51,478 nt of DNA, from positions 1-51,478 of the forward strand of contig JALNWE010000016.1 in NCBI GenBank assembly GCA_023231065.1, written 5' to 3'. Source of the DNA: Bacteroidales bacterium. Its GTDB lineage: Bacteria > Bacteroidota > Bacteroidia > Bacteroidales > FEN-979. Positions 1 through 7,405 of this stretch are shown here, in pieces. Made by a program: the position numbers and the translations under genes. The notes beneath the pieces were generated by a model that was not told the DNA's origin, searched no databases, and saw nothing but the letters and a program-made list of their open reading frames with translations. The first letter of the stretch is position 1. Each line of letters opens with the position of its first letter.

Positions 1-25
1 ATATTTTGAACCGGACCGGACCCGT

Positions 26-1756
26 ATGGAGAATTTTATTGTATCAGCGCGTAAATACCGTCCACAGACTTTTGATACTGTCGTTGGCCAAAAGTCCATC
101 ACCAACACGCTCAAGAATGCCATTAGGAACAGCCAGCTTGCCCAGGCCTTTCTTTTTTGTGGTCCCCGTGGCGTTGGAAAGACAACCTGTGCCCGAATCC
201 TGGCCAAAACCATCAATTGCGAACATTTAACGCCAAACGGCGAGGCCTGCGACCAGTGTCCTTCCTGCACTTCGTTCAACGAAAACGCCTCGTTCAATAT
301 ATATGAACTCGATGGGGCCTCCAACAACTCGGTTGATGATATCCGTACCCTGGTTGACCAGGTTCGTATCCCGCCCCAGATGGGAAAATACAAGGTCTAT
401 ATCATCGATGAAGTCCACATGCTTTCCGCCTCGGCGTTTAATGCTTTTCTGAAGACCCTGGAGGAACCGCCTTCATACGCCAAATTTATCCTGGCTACCA
501 CCGAAAAACACAAGATCATCCCTACTATTCTCTCCCGTTGCCAGATATTCGATTTCAAAAGGATCACAGTTGATGACATCGCCGGTCACCTTCGCCATGT
601 CGCCTCTATGGAAAACATCGATGCCGAAGACAATGCACTCCATATCATTGCCCAGAAAGCCGATGGCGCCATGCGGGATGCTTTGTCCATCTTCGATCAG
701 CTTGTGAGTTTTGCCGGTGACAGGCTTACTTATGAAACCGTACTGGAGAACCTCAATGTACTGGATTATGAATATTTCTTCAAGATCACGGATCAGATCC
801 TTCAGGGTGATATCCCGGGGACCTTGCTGACAGTCAATGATATTATTGATAAGGGGTTTGACGGACAGCATTTCCTGATCGGTTTCGGTGAACATTTGCG
901 GAACCTGATGGTATGCAAAGATCCTGCAACAGCCAGACTGCTCGAAACAGCCCCTTCTATCCGCAGTCATTATCTCGATCAATCGACCCGTTGTCCCATC
1001 GGATTTCTTTTAAAGATGCTCGATATCAATAATCGGTGTGACCTTAACTATAAGACCAGCAACAACAAACGCCTGCACCTCGAACTTTCCCTGATGCAGA
1101 TGTGCGCCTTGATGATCCAGGAACAACCGTTTACCGGTAAAAACCAACAACCTGAACAAGCTGTCCCCACCCGGCATCAACCATCTGTTGCAAAGCCATC
1201 GGTACCCACAAACACGACCACGCCAGCTCCTCCCGTTAAAAAGAAGGAATCCATGGCTTCCCAACCGGATACCGTAAAAATGAAGGACATCGATAAAGAA
1301 TTCACCAGTACGTTATCCATTAAAAAACCGGTGAAAAAAGAGCAGGATGCCCACGGGGTGGCAGATGATCCACAGCGTTATGAAACGGCAACAATCTTTA
1401 CACAATCTGACCTGAGTCTGGTTTGGGATGAATTTGCCGAAAAACTCAGGAATGATTCCCCACACCTTTATTCAACCTTAAGGAAATGCCCGCCAAAACT
1501 GCTTCCTGAATGGCAGATCGAGTTTACGCTGGATAACAAGATCTTAGAGGATGAACTCAATCTGAAAAAAGGGGAATTAATGGATTTCCTGTGTGCCCGA
1601 CTGAATAACTACAAGATCCAACTTTTTATTAAGATCGCTGAAAATCAAAAGGAGATAAGGCCATACACTGATAAGGAAAAATTTGATAAAATGGCTGAAA
1701 AAAACCCTGCACTCAGGACCCTGAGGGACGAGTTGGATCTGGAGATTGAATATTGA
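26..1756 (+). CDS. dnaX: DNA polymerase III subunit gamma/tau
   Basis: Clamp-loader ATPase subunit of the replicative polymerase. The protein has 576 residues. The AAA+ domain shows the P-loop GPRGVGKTT at residues 46-54, a zinc-binding cysteine set (C65, C75, C78, C81) and the DEVH Walker B box at 128-131, followed by an SRC arginine-finger-type motif. A Pro/Thr/Lys-rich linker lies at about residues 375-450. The C-terminal part is tau-like and ends in a conserved-looking ALRTLRDELDLEIEY. The start was chosen because MENFIVSARKYRPQ is the family's normal beginning. The upstream promoter would lie outside the window. I see no slippery A-run that clearly implies programmed frameshifting. Confidence 0.97.
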   Translation: MENFIVSARKYRPQTFDTVVGQKSITNTLKNAIRNSQLAQAFLFCGPRGVGKTTCARILAKTINCEHLTPNGEACDQCPSCTSFNENASFNIYELDGASNNSVDDIRTLVDQVRIPPQMGKYKVYIIDEVHMLSASAFNAFLKTLEEPPSYAKFILATTEKHKIIPTILSRCQIFDFKRITVDDIAGHLRHVASMENIDAEDNALHIIAQKADGAMRDALSIFDQLVSFAGDRLTYETVLENLNVLDYEYFFKITDQILQGDIPGTLLTVNDIIDKGFDGQHFLIGFGEHLRNLMVCKDPATARLLETAPSIRSHYLDQSTRCPIGFLLKMLDINNRCDLNYKTSNNKRLHLELSLMQMCALMIQEQPFTGKNQQPEQAVPTRHQPSVAKPSVPTNTTTPAPPVKKKESMASQPDTVKMKDIDKEFTSTLSIKKPVKKEQDAHGVADDPQRYETATIFTQSDLSLVWDEFAEKLRNDSPHLYSTLRKCPPKLLPEWQIEFTLDNKILEDELNLKKGELMDFLCARLNNYKIQLFIKIAENQKEIRPYTDKEKFDKMAEKNPALRTLRDELDLEIEY

Positions 1757-1815
1757 CAAGTAGTGCGTTTTTTCGGGCTTCTGCCCAAATAAATCTATGG
1801 TTTTTTGCCACCATA

Positions 1816-1846
1816 TTTGGTACTGTTAAAAATATTTTTACCTTTG
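1816..1846 (+). promoter_or_regulatory. Bacteroidota-type promoter of tRNA-Val
   Basis: TTTG at 1816-1819 and TACCTTTG at 1839-1846 are separated by 19 bases, which matches the Bacteroidota -33/-7 pattern. The tRNA begins 12 bases after the -7 box. Confidence 0.75.
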
Positions 1847-1858
1847 CACCCGCATTCC

Positions 1859-1933
1859 GGGAGCTTAGCTCAGTTGGTTCAGAGCATCTGCCTTACAAGC
1901 AGAGGGTCACAGGTTCGAATCCTGTAGCTCCCA
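1859..1933 (+). tRNA. tRNA-Val (anticodon UAC)
   Basis: The 75-base cloverleaf folds cleanly. The acceptor stem pairs GGGAGCT with AGCTCCC, the D stem is GCTC/GAGC, the anticodon stem is TCTGC/GCAGA with loop CTTACAA (anticodon TAC, reading GUA valine codons), the T arm is ACAGG-TTCGAAT-CCTGT, and the discriminator base is A. The 3' CCA is not encoded. It has its own promoter and terminator, so it is a single-gene transcription unit. A small open frame running through it is spurious. Confidence 0.96.
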
Positions 1934-1945
1934 CTTCGAAATCAG

Positions 1946-1978
1946 CCACTTACAATTTGTTTTGTAGGTGGTTTTTTT
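1946..1978 (+). terminator. Rho-independent terminator after tRNA-Val
   Basis: A 10-bp stem (CCACTTACAA at 1946-1955 with TTGTAGGTGG at 1962-1971, one T-G wobble) has a 6-base loop and is followed by seven T residues. Confidence 0.85.
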
Positions 1979-2053
1979 ATTGGTTGAATACTTTTATACC
2001 TACACATTTGTACAAAAACCCTGCTGGACTTATGCGTTATAGCCAATACTTGT

Positions 2054-2443
2054 CTATTTGCCGGGTCGTTCACGTCGTTCTTTTTTTGCCCCGTGACTGC
2101 AAAATGCAACTTGTTTTGAGTTGACCCGGTACCCAACAGCGATAATTGTATCCAGGTTGTAAAATTCCGACCTGCGTTTTACTTCTCTGTTCCCTTCCAC
2201 TTGAACGGTTTCCAAAATGGAAATAGTTGCTTCTTTGACAAGTTCGCCGGTTTCGTATATGTTTGTCAAATGCTTGCTGATAGCAGGTATCTCAACGCCA
2301 AATAAAGTCGCTATGGCTTTTTGAGGCAACCGAAATGTATCATCCAGATAAGTAACCTTAATCGTAACTTTTCCTTCAGCGTTATTGTAAAGTATTATTT
2401 GATTTTCCAAAACGAGTTTGAAAGCTTCTCTTTGCGGCCACAA
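2054..2443 (-). pseudogene. Truncated RhuM-like protein fragment
   Basis: The reading frame begins at a TTG codon 27 bases after the stop of the upstream gene on the same strand. Residues about 14-105 resemble the N-terminal part of RhuM-family proteins (a QIILYNNAEGKVTI-like opening, a helix-turn-helix-like segment ending in FGVEIPAISKHLTNIYETGEL, then FYNLDTIIAVGYRVNS). After GYRVNSKQ the family pattern stops and the frame ends about 20 residues later in an Arg/Lys-rich tail, so most of the usual C-terminus is missing. RhuM proteins are typical of accessory and mobile regions. Function is not established, and in this state it is probably a remnant. Confidence 0.6.
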
Positions 2444-2470
2444 AAATTCCCCTGTATTTATCAGGTAATT

Positions 2471-4396
2471 TTATCTCTTCTTTCCTGAAAAATAATACCG
2501 GTAGTCAAAAACAAGCCGGACACCGGCATACCACATCGTCCGTGTATCAGGCAAACCGGTATAGCCTTCCGGCGCCCAGATGGTTTTTCGTTTTCCCGGA
2601 ATATCAAAACCGCCATGCAATTGGAAAAGAAGGCTCCCGGTCTGTCGTGAAGAATAGGTCCGGAAGGGACGGTATTCCACGATCGGAAATTCAAACCTGG
2701 TCGTAAACATAGAGAAATACCCCTGTTGATCGAGGCCTTCCTCGTCAGTGGCTTTTAGCGTGACTATATATGGATCAGGGCCCCTTCCCGATCCATACAT
2801 ACTGATAGCTACCTCCCGTCCCAACACGAACTGGAACCGTCCAATAGGGGTTGGCAAACCCGTTTGCCAGGGAATCAAACCTCCATTTCCCGCCGTAGTG
2901 ACTACCTTCTGCATGGTACTGGGTGACGCCAGCGCTAAAACGGGCGCAAGAATTATCAAGTCGCCCGGAATCAGAAAGAAAGGCAATCTTAAGCGGATAT
3001 AATAGGCGTCGCGGGTTGGAATAGCTGCTACATAATCACCTAATTGCTTCATCTCTGGTTCGTCGTCGTAATCAAACCTCATGGTTGAACTTAAATCAAT
3101 ACGGGCGCCAAGATCAAGGAAAACCAGCCCATCGCCCGATTCGTTCAGGACTCCCTCCATTCCCAATCCACAACGAACGCCAAGTTCCAATCCGGAGCTG
3201 AAACCGTTGTACGTTTGATAGTCAAAAAAACCACCATTCAGAAAATTGAAGTTGGTTGCAGCGCTAAGGCCAACAAAAGGGCCTATTTCAGCCCGGAATC
3301 GCGGAAGTTCTCCCAGTCCGGCCTTCAAACCCGGAATCGGTGTTGCCATCAATACCGTGTCACATAAAATTATTGCTTCCGGATCAACCAGACGTACGGG
3401 CATCACCATGGATTTACCTACATTGAATGTATCCGGGGTTGCAATGGGGAGATCAACCCATGTGGTATCCGCCAGGATCTTTCCGTTAACCGCATCCAAT
3501 ATCTGTTCCATGCTCATACGGACTGCTTCGGATGACCATTCAATATCTGCTTCCCGCATGGTGGCATCGCCCATCAATACCAGTTGTCTGCCTTGCCAGG
3601 TAGTTACCTCTAACCCTGCTTCATTGTAATAATCATGGGTCCCCTTCCGTTTTGCGGCATCGCCCCAAATTCCCGCAACATGTCCCGATGTAAAACTATC
3701 CTCAAGAAAATGAGCGGCGAATGCTTCGTCGGCCAGGACCGAAAGGGCCAGGGCCGATCGCTGCTCAGGTGTAAGACCCTTAGCGTTCAGGCGGGCAGCC
3801 ATCGATAGGGCGCTCAAATGGAACCATGTATAAGTTCCAACAGTATTTAACTCTGTCCCTTCTTTGAAACACATTGAAAAAAAGATCTCAGGTTTTGTAT
3901 TCACAGCAGGAAGCGCCATCATGAAATGACCATTGTTTTTCCCCGACCTGGTAACGTAATCCGGATCGGCCCGGAGCAGTTTGATATCCGAATCCCTCAT
4001 CTTACTGATACGTTCACTGCGATTGTGCGCGTTGTCGAGACCAACCTGAAGTTTTGCGGCAATAGCCGCGACATCCAGGATCCAATCGGAGTTGAGGATA
4101 ATATCGGTCAAATTTGTTGCTGAAACAGAGTGGTCGCCCGCTATTGCACACCATGTGGCATAATCAAGACATTGGGGTTTCAAGCCTTGTTCCGGTTCGA
4201 TGACCCAGGCACACAATCTCGATTCATGATCTTTCCGGGCCGACGCCCAGATCTGGTCAAGGATTGCGCGACGGCCGGGATCAAGTTTTTTGATGGCGGT
4301 CATCATTATTTCCCTGTGCTCAGGAAACAGCCAGGCTGATGCAGACATTGCAGAGCACCCAATCAGCAATATGGTCAGGAATATTTTTCGTTTCAT
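2471..4396 (-). CDS. Secreted zinc phospholipase C / S1-P1 nuclease-like protein with barrel-like C-terminus
   Basis: The protein has 641 residues with a signal peptide whose likely cleavage site (SASA before W22) leaves Trp as residue 1 of the mature protein. In phospholipase C and S1/P1 nucleases that Trp binds zinc through its backbone. Mature W1 and H6 (W22, H27) have the S1/P1 spacing. H229-x3-D233-x5-H239 reproduces the family zinc pattern, and D88, H89, H193 and H254 are further candidate ligands. The expected HxxxD/E after H239 is imperfect (H254 with N258 and E259). From about residue 365 onward the sequence is rich in alternating Gly/aromatic strands and ends in an aromatic-rich strand, resembling an outer-membrane barrel. 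Substrate is unknown. It lies 20 bases after the aspartase gene on the same strand. Confidence 0.65.
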   Translation of the reverse strand: MKRKIFLTILLIGCSAMSASAWLFPEHREIMMTAIKKLDPGRRAILDQIWASARKDHESRLCAWVIEPEQGLKPQCLDYATWCAIAGDHSVSATNLTDIILNSDWILDVAAIAAKLQVGLDNAHNRSERISKMRDSDIKLLRADPDYVTRSGKNNGHFMMALPAVNTKPEIFFSMCFKEGTELNTVGTYTWFHLSALSMAARLNAKGLTPEQRSALALSVLADEAFAAHFLEDSFTSGHVAGIWGDAAKRKGTHDYYNEAGLEVTTWQGRQLVLMGDATMREADIEWSSEAVRMSMEQILDAVNGKILADTTWVDLPIATPDTFNVGKSMVMPVRLVDPEAIILCDTVLMATPIPGLKAGLGELPRFRAEIGPFVGLSAATNFNFLNGGFFDYQTYNGFSSGLELGVRCGLGMEGVLNESGDGLVFLDLGARIDLSSTMRFDYDDEPEMKQLGDYVAAIPTRDAYYIRLRLPFFLIPGDLIILAPVLALASPSTMQKVVTTAGNGGLIPWQTGLPTPIGRFQFVLGREVAISMYGSGRGPDPYIVTLKATDEEGLDQQGYFSMFTTRFEFPIVEYRPFRTYSSRQTGSLLFQLHGGFDIPGKRKTIWAPEGYTGLPDTRTMWYAGVRLVFDYRYYFSGKKR

Positions 4397-4416
4397 CAGT
4401 TTTTATGATCAGTTTA

Positions 4417-6276
4417 TCACAGTTTCATTTTTCTTGGCTTGATCATATTCTCCGGAGCCAGGATCTGATCAAGCTTTTCTTTGGTTAAAAGTCCTTTTTC
4501 CAAAACCAGCTCATACACACTTCTGTTTGTTTCCAGCGCTTCTTTGGCAAGCTGGCTGGAAGCCTCATACCCAATGAAAGGATTCAGCGCCGTGACCAGT
4601 CCGATGCTATTGTGGACCATATTCCGGCAATGCTCCTCATTGGCAGTGATCCCATCGACGCAACGGTATTTCAAGGTATACATTCCATTCTTCAGCATCT
4701 CGATCGATTCGAAAATACTCTGTACGATCACTGGTTCAAACACGTTCAGTTCGAGTTGACCTGCTTCGGCAGCCATGGTAACCGTGAGATCGTTCCCGAT
4801 TACCTTGAACGCAACCTGGTTCATCACTTCCGGAATAACAGGATTAACTTTTCCCGGCATGATAGAAGATCCCGGTTGCATTGGCGGCAGGTTGATTTCG
4901 TGTAGTCCAGTCCGGGGACCCGAAGAAAGCAGCCTCAGGTCATTGCATATCTTCGACAACTTAACGGCCAGCCGCTTCACTGCGGAGGAGTACATAACAT
5001 AGGATCCGGTATCCTGGGTGGCTTCAACCAGATTGGATGCAAGGACGATATCAAAACCCGTAATTCTTTTTAAATGCTTAACGACCAGTTCTGAATATCC
5101 GGGTTCCGAATTGATCCCTGTTCCGATGGCCGTGGCCCCCATATTCACTTCAAGGAATAACCGTGCGTTCTGGGTTAATCTTTCTACCTCCTCACCCAAA
5201 GTGACTGCATACGCTTCAAATTCCTGCCCCAACGTCATCGGAACAGCATCCTGTAGCTGGGTCCTTCCCATTTTTATGATCCTGGAAAATTCTTTTGCTT
5301 TGTCCCTGAAGGAATCGATAAGCGTTTCAAGGACCAGAAGAAGTTTCTCATTGGAATTGATCAAAGCGATCTTAACAGCGGTGGGGTAAGCGTCGTTGGT
5401 TGATTGGGAAAGGTTCACATGGCTGTTCGGATGGCAATACTGATATTCGCCTTTTTCATGCCCCATGATCTCCAGTGCACGGTTTGCAATAACTTCATTG
5501 GCATTCATATTGGTTGAAGTGCCGGCTCCGCCCTGGATCATATCTACCACAAAATGGTTATGGTTCTTCCCGCTGATGAGTTCCCGGCAGGCTTGAACAA
5601 TGGCGTTTTTTACCTCTGGCGCCAACAGGCCTTGTTCGAAATTGGCTTCTGCAGCAGCCTCTTTCACCATTGCCAAAGCTTCGATAAGGGAAGGGAATAA
5701 GCTCAGGGTCATGCCTGAAATATTAAAGTTCTCAAGAGCCCTGAGGGTCTGTACGCCATAGTAGAATTCAAAAGGGACTTCGCGTTCACCCAGGAGATCA
5801 TGTTCCCGTCGTGTCTTTCCCGATTCATACTGCGCAGCCGGGTTTATCATCCTGGAATTAATATTGCGCATCCTTCTGGACATGACCCTGGTAACATTTG
5901 AGAAAATTTTCAGGGTGGTTTCAGCGCTTTTATTGAAAAAGCCGCTGTTAACAGAGAGCAGTGTTGATGGTTGAAGCGCCCGGGCAGATGTTGAATGGGG
6001 AGAATCGTGCGCCCATGAACCCTCGCCTAAAAAATCACCTTTGCGGAACAATGCCAGTCTGAGCTCCGTTCCATAAGGATTACTTTTAAAGAGTTCTATT
6101 TCTCCTTCATAAATGATGAAAATATCTTCGCGGGGGCCATTTTCCCGAAAAACCATATCCCCCGTGTTGTATGTTTTTTCCCTGACACTTTTGGCTAATT
6201 CGATAAACTCTTCGTCATTAAGGTTTCTGAAAAGTTCAATCTTCTTTAAGAATAAGAGGGTTTCATTGATTTCCAT
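4417..6276 (-). CDS. aspA: Aspartate ammonia-lyase with N-terminal cNMP-type domain
   Basis: The enzyme should interconvert L-aspartate and fumarate plus ammonia in the cytoplasm. It has 619 residues from this start. Residues about 10-125 form a cyclic-nucleotide-binding-like beta-roll with GE at 84-85. The phosphate-cassette Arg expected after the Pro is His here (P93-H94-S95), so classical cNMP binding is doubtful. Residues about 155-619 are a full aspartase of the fumarase/aspartase superfamily, with the signature GSSIMPGKVNP at 469-479 and the TSTNMNANEVIANRA segment. The frame extends to an ATG at 6333, but AGGAG lies just upstream of 6276 and the -7 box at 6320-6327 places the transcript start after 6333, so 6276 is preferred. 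Confidence 0.92.
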   Translation of the reverse strand: MEINETLLFLKKIELFRNLNDEEFIELAKSVREKTYNTGDMVFRENGPREDIFIIYEGEIELFKSNPYGTELRLALFRKGDFLGEGSWAHDSPHSTSARALQPSTLLSVNSGFFNKSAETTLKIFSNVTRVMSRRMRNINSRMINPAAQYESGKTRREHDLLGEREVPFEFYYGVQTLRALENFNISGMTLSLFPSLIEALAMVKEAAAEANFEQGLLAPEVKNAIVQACRELISGKNHNHFVVDMIQGGAGTSTNMNANEVIANRALEIMGHEKGEYQYCHPNSHVNLSQSTNDAYPTAVKIALINSNEKLLLVLETLIDSFRDKAKEFSRIIKMGRTQLQDAVPMTLGQEFEAYAVTLGEEVERLTQNARLFLEVNMGATAIGTGINSEPGYSELVVKHLKRITGFDIVLASNLVEATQDTGSYVMYSSAVKRLAVKLSKICNDLRLLSSGPRTGLHEINLPPMQPGSSIMPGKVNPVIPEVMNQVAFKVIGNDLTVTMAAEAGQLELNVFEPVIVQSIFESIEMLKNGMYTLKYRCVDGITANEEHCRNMVHNSIGLVTALNPFIGYEASSQLAKEALETNRSVYELVLEKGLLTKEKLDQILAPENMIKPRKMKL

Positions 6277-6319
6277 AGCGATCTCTCCTATATAAATGAT
6301 AAACAAATACGATTTGTCC

Positions 6320-6327
6320 CAAAAGTA
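6320..6327 (-). promoter_or_regulatory. Probable promoter -7 box for the aspartase gene
   Basis: The minus-strand TACTTTTG matches TAnnTTTG, about 45 bases upstream of the chosen start. No clear TTTG is found at the -33 distance, so only the -7 element is claimed. Confidence 0.45.
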
Positions 6328-6425
6328 CTCCATTTATCCCAAGGATGTTTGCTTATCCTTGACTTTTTGCGGAAATTTCAGTATATTTACTCGATAGATT
6401 CAGACAATCAATAAATCCCCACACT

Positions 6426-7322
6426 ATGACAAAGAAAAATATCCGGAGCAGGTTAATTTGCATTTCACTGGCTGGCATCCTGTTTTTTGCGTCTCATTCA
6501 GTGGTTTTTGCCCAAGAAAGTAAATACAAACACCAAAAGACCATAAACCTGGTTAACCTGGTTAATGATGCAGCAGACCTGATTGCTCAAAGAGGGGAAT
6601 CCGCTTTTAAATCATTCATGACCGATGGGTCAAGATGGAGGACTGGTGAAACCTATATTTTTATCTGCGGGATTAAAGGAGATATTTTTGTACATGAAGA
6701 CACATCGCTGATCGGCAAGAATGAATATGGGCTCAGGGATATAAACGGAAAACCCATTATCCAGTGGTTTATCCGCAAGGCATTGGGTATCGGGCAATGC
6801 GGTTGGACACACTATGAATGGGTCAAACCCGGTGACCGGGAACCTTCCTGGAAATCTACTTTTGTAAAACTGTCCAGAGCTCCATCCGGTTCCATCTATG
6901 TGGTCGGATCAGGTTTATATGATATGAAAATGGAGAAAGAATTCGCCATTGATGCCGTGAACGATGCCCTCAACCTGATCCGCATCATGGGGAAAGATGC
7001 GTTCCGGACCCTCCGGGATTCCACTTCGGAACTGGTCTATAAAGATACTTACGTTTTTGTGCTCGACACCCTCTGTAATATGCTTGTCAATGCCGGGGCC
7101 CCTTCCCTTGAAGGGACAAACCAGAAAGACCTGATGGATCCGTCAGGGAAGTATTTTATCCGGGAAATGATCCATGTTGCCAATGAAAAAGGCCAAGGTT
7201 GGGTTGATTACCAGTGGCCAAAACCGGGTAAATCCATTCCAGGGCATAAGACATCTTTTGTTAAAAAGATTGTGATCAGGGGGGAGGCCCTCATCGTCGG
7301 AACCGGTATCTATCCTGAATAA
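6426..7322 (+). CDS. Secreted protein with two tandem Cache domains
   Basis: The protein has 298 residues with a signal peptide (residues 1-about 30, ending near VFAQE). The mature part is an internal duplication: residues about 38-168 and 172-298 each contain helix, GETYIFICGIKGDIFVH- or KDTYVFVLDTLCNMLVN-type strands, a ligand-loop region with GWTHYEWVKPG or GWVDYQWPKPG, and a closing VVGSGLYD or IVGTGIYPE. This is the pattern of single Cache_2-type small-molecule sensor domains. There is no transmembrane helix, histidine kinase, cyclase or methyl-accepting part, so it would be a free periplasmic or surface binding protein. It diverges from the aspartase gene, but no shared pathway can be shown. 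Confidence 0.75.
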   Translation: MTKKNIRSRLICISLAGILFFASHSVVFAQESKYKHQKTINLVNLVNDAADLIAQRGESAFKSFMTDGSRWRTGETYIFICGIKGDIFVHEDTSLIGKNEYGLRDINGKPIIQWFIRKALGIGQCGWTHYEWVKPGDREPSWKSTFVKLSRAPSGSIYVVGSGLYDMKMEKEFAIDAVNDALNLIRIMGKDAFRTLRDSTSELVYKDTYVFVLDTLCNMLVNAGAPSLEGTNQKDLMDPSGKYFIREMIHVANEKGQGWVDYQWPKPGKSIPGHKTSFVKKIVIRGEALIVGTGIYPE

Positions 7323-7370
7323 GTACTGTAAGAAAATTCAATCTCTTTACAGGGGCATTGAAAACTTCCG

Positions 7371-7378
7371 TAACTTTG
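7371..7378 (+). promoter_or_regulatory. Promoter -7 box (TAACTTTG) for the dockerin/cohesin cargo gene
   Basis: A perfect TAnnTTTG lies 28 bases before the ATG at 7406. It supports that ATG over an in-frame ATG at 7358, which lies upstream of the predicted transcript start. Confidence 0.55.
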
Positions 7379-7405
7379 TTTCAAATTCCACAAAATCTCA
7401 TTCTT

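Noticed and set aside
1753..2124. 123-codon open frame overlapping the tRNA
   Set aside because: It runs through the tRNA-Val gene and its terminator and shows no family resemblance, so it is not a gene.
1934..2443. Integration att site or integron attC next to tRNA-Val
   Set aside because: No repeat of the tRNA 3' end was found, and the GTTATAG-like string does not fit the attC core pattern.
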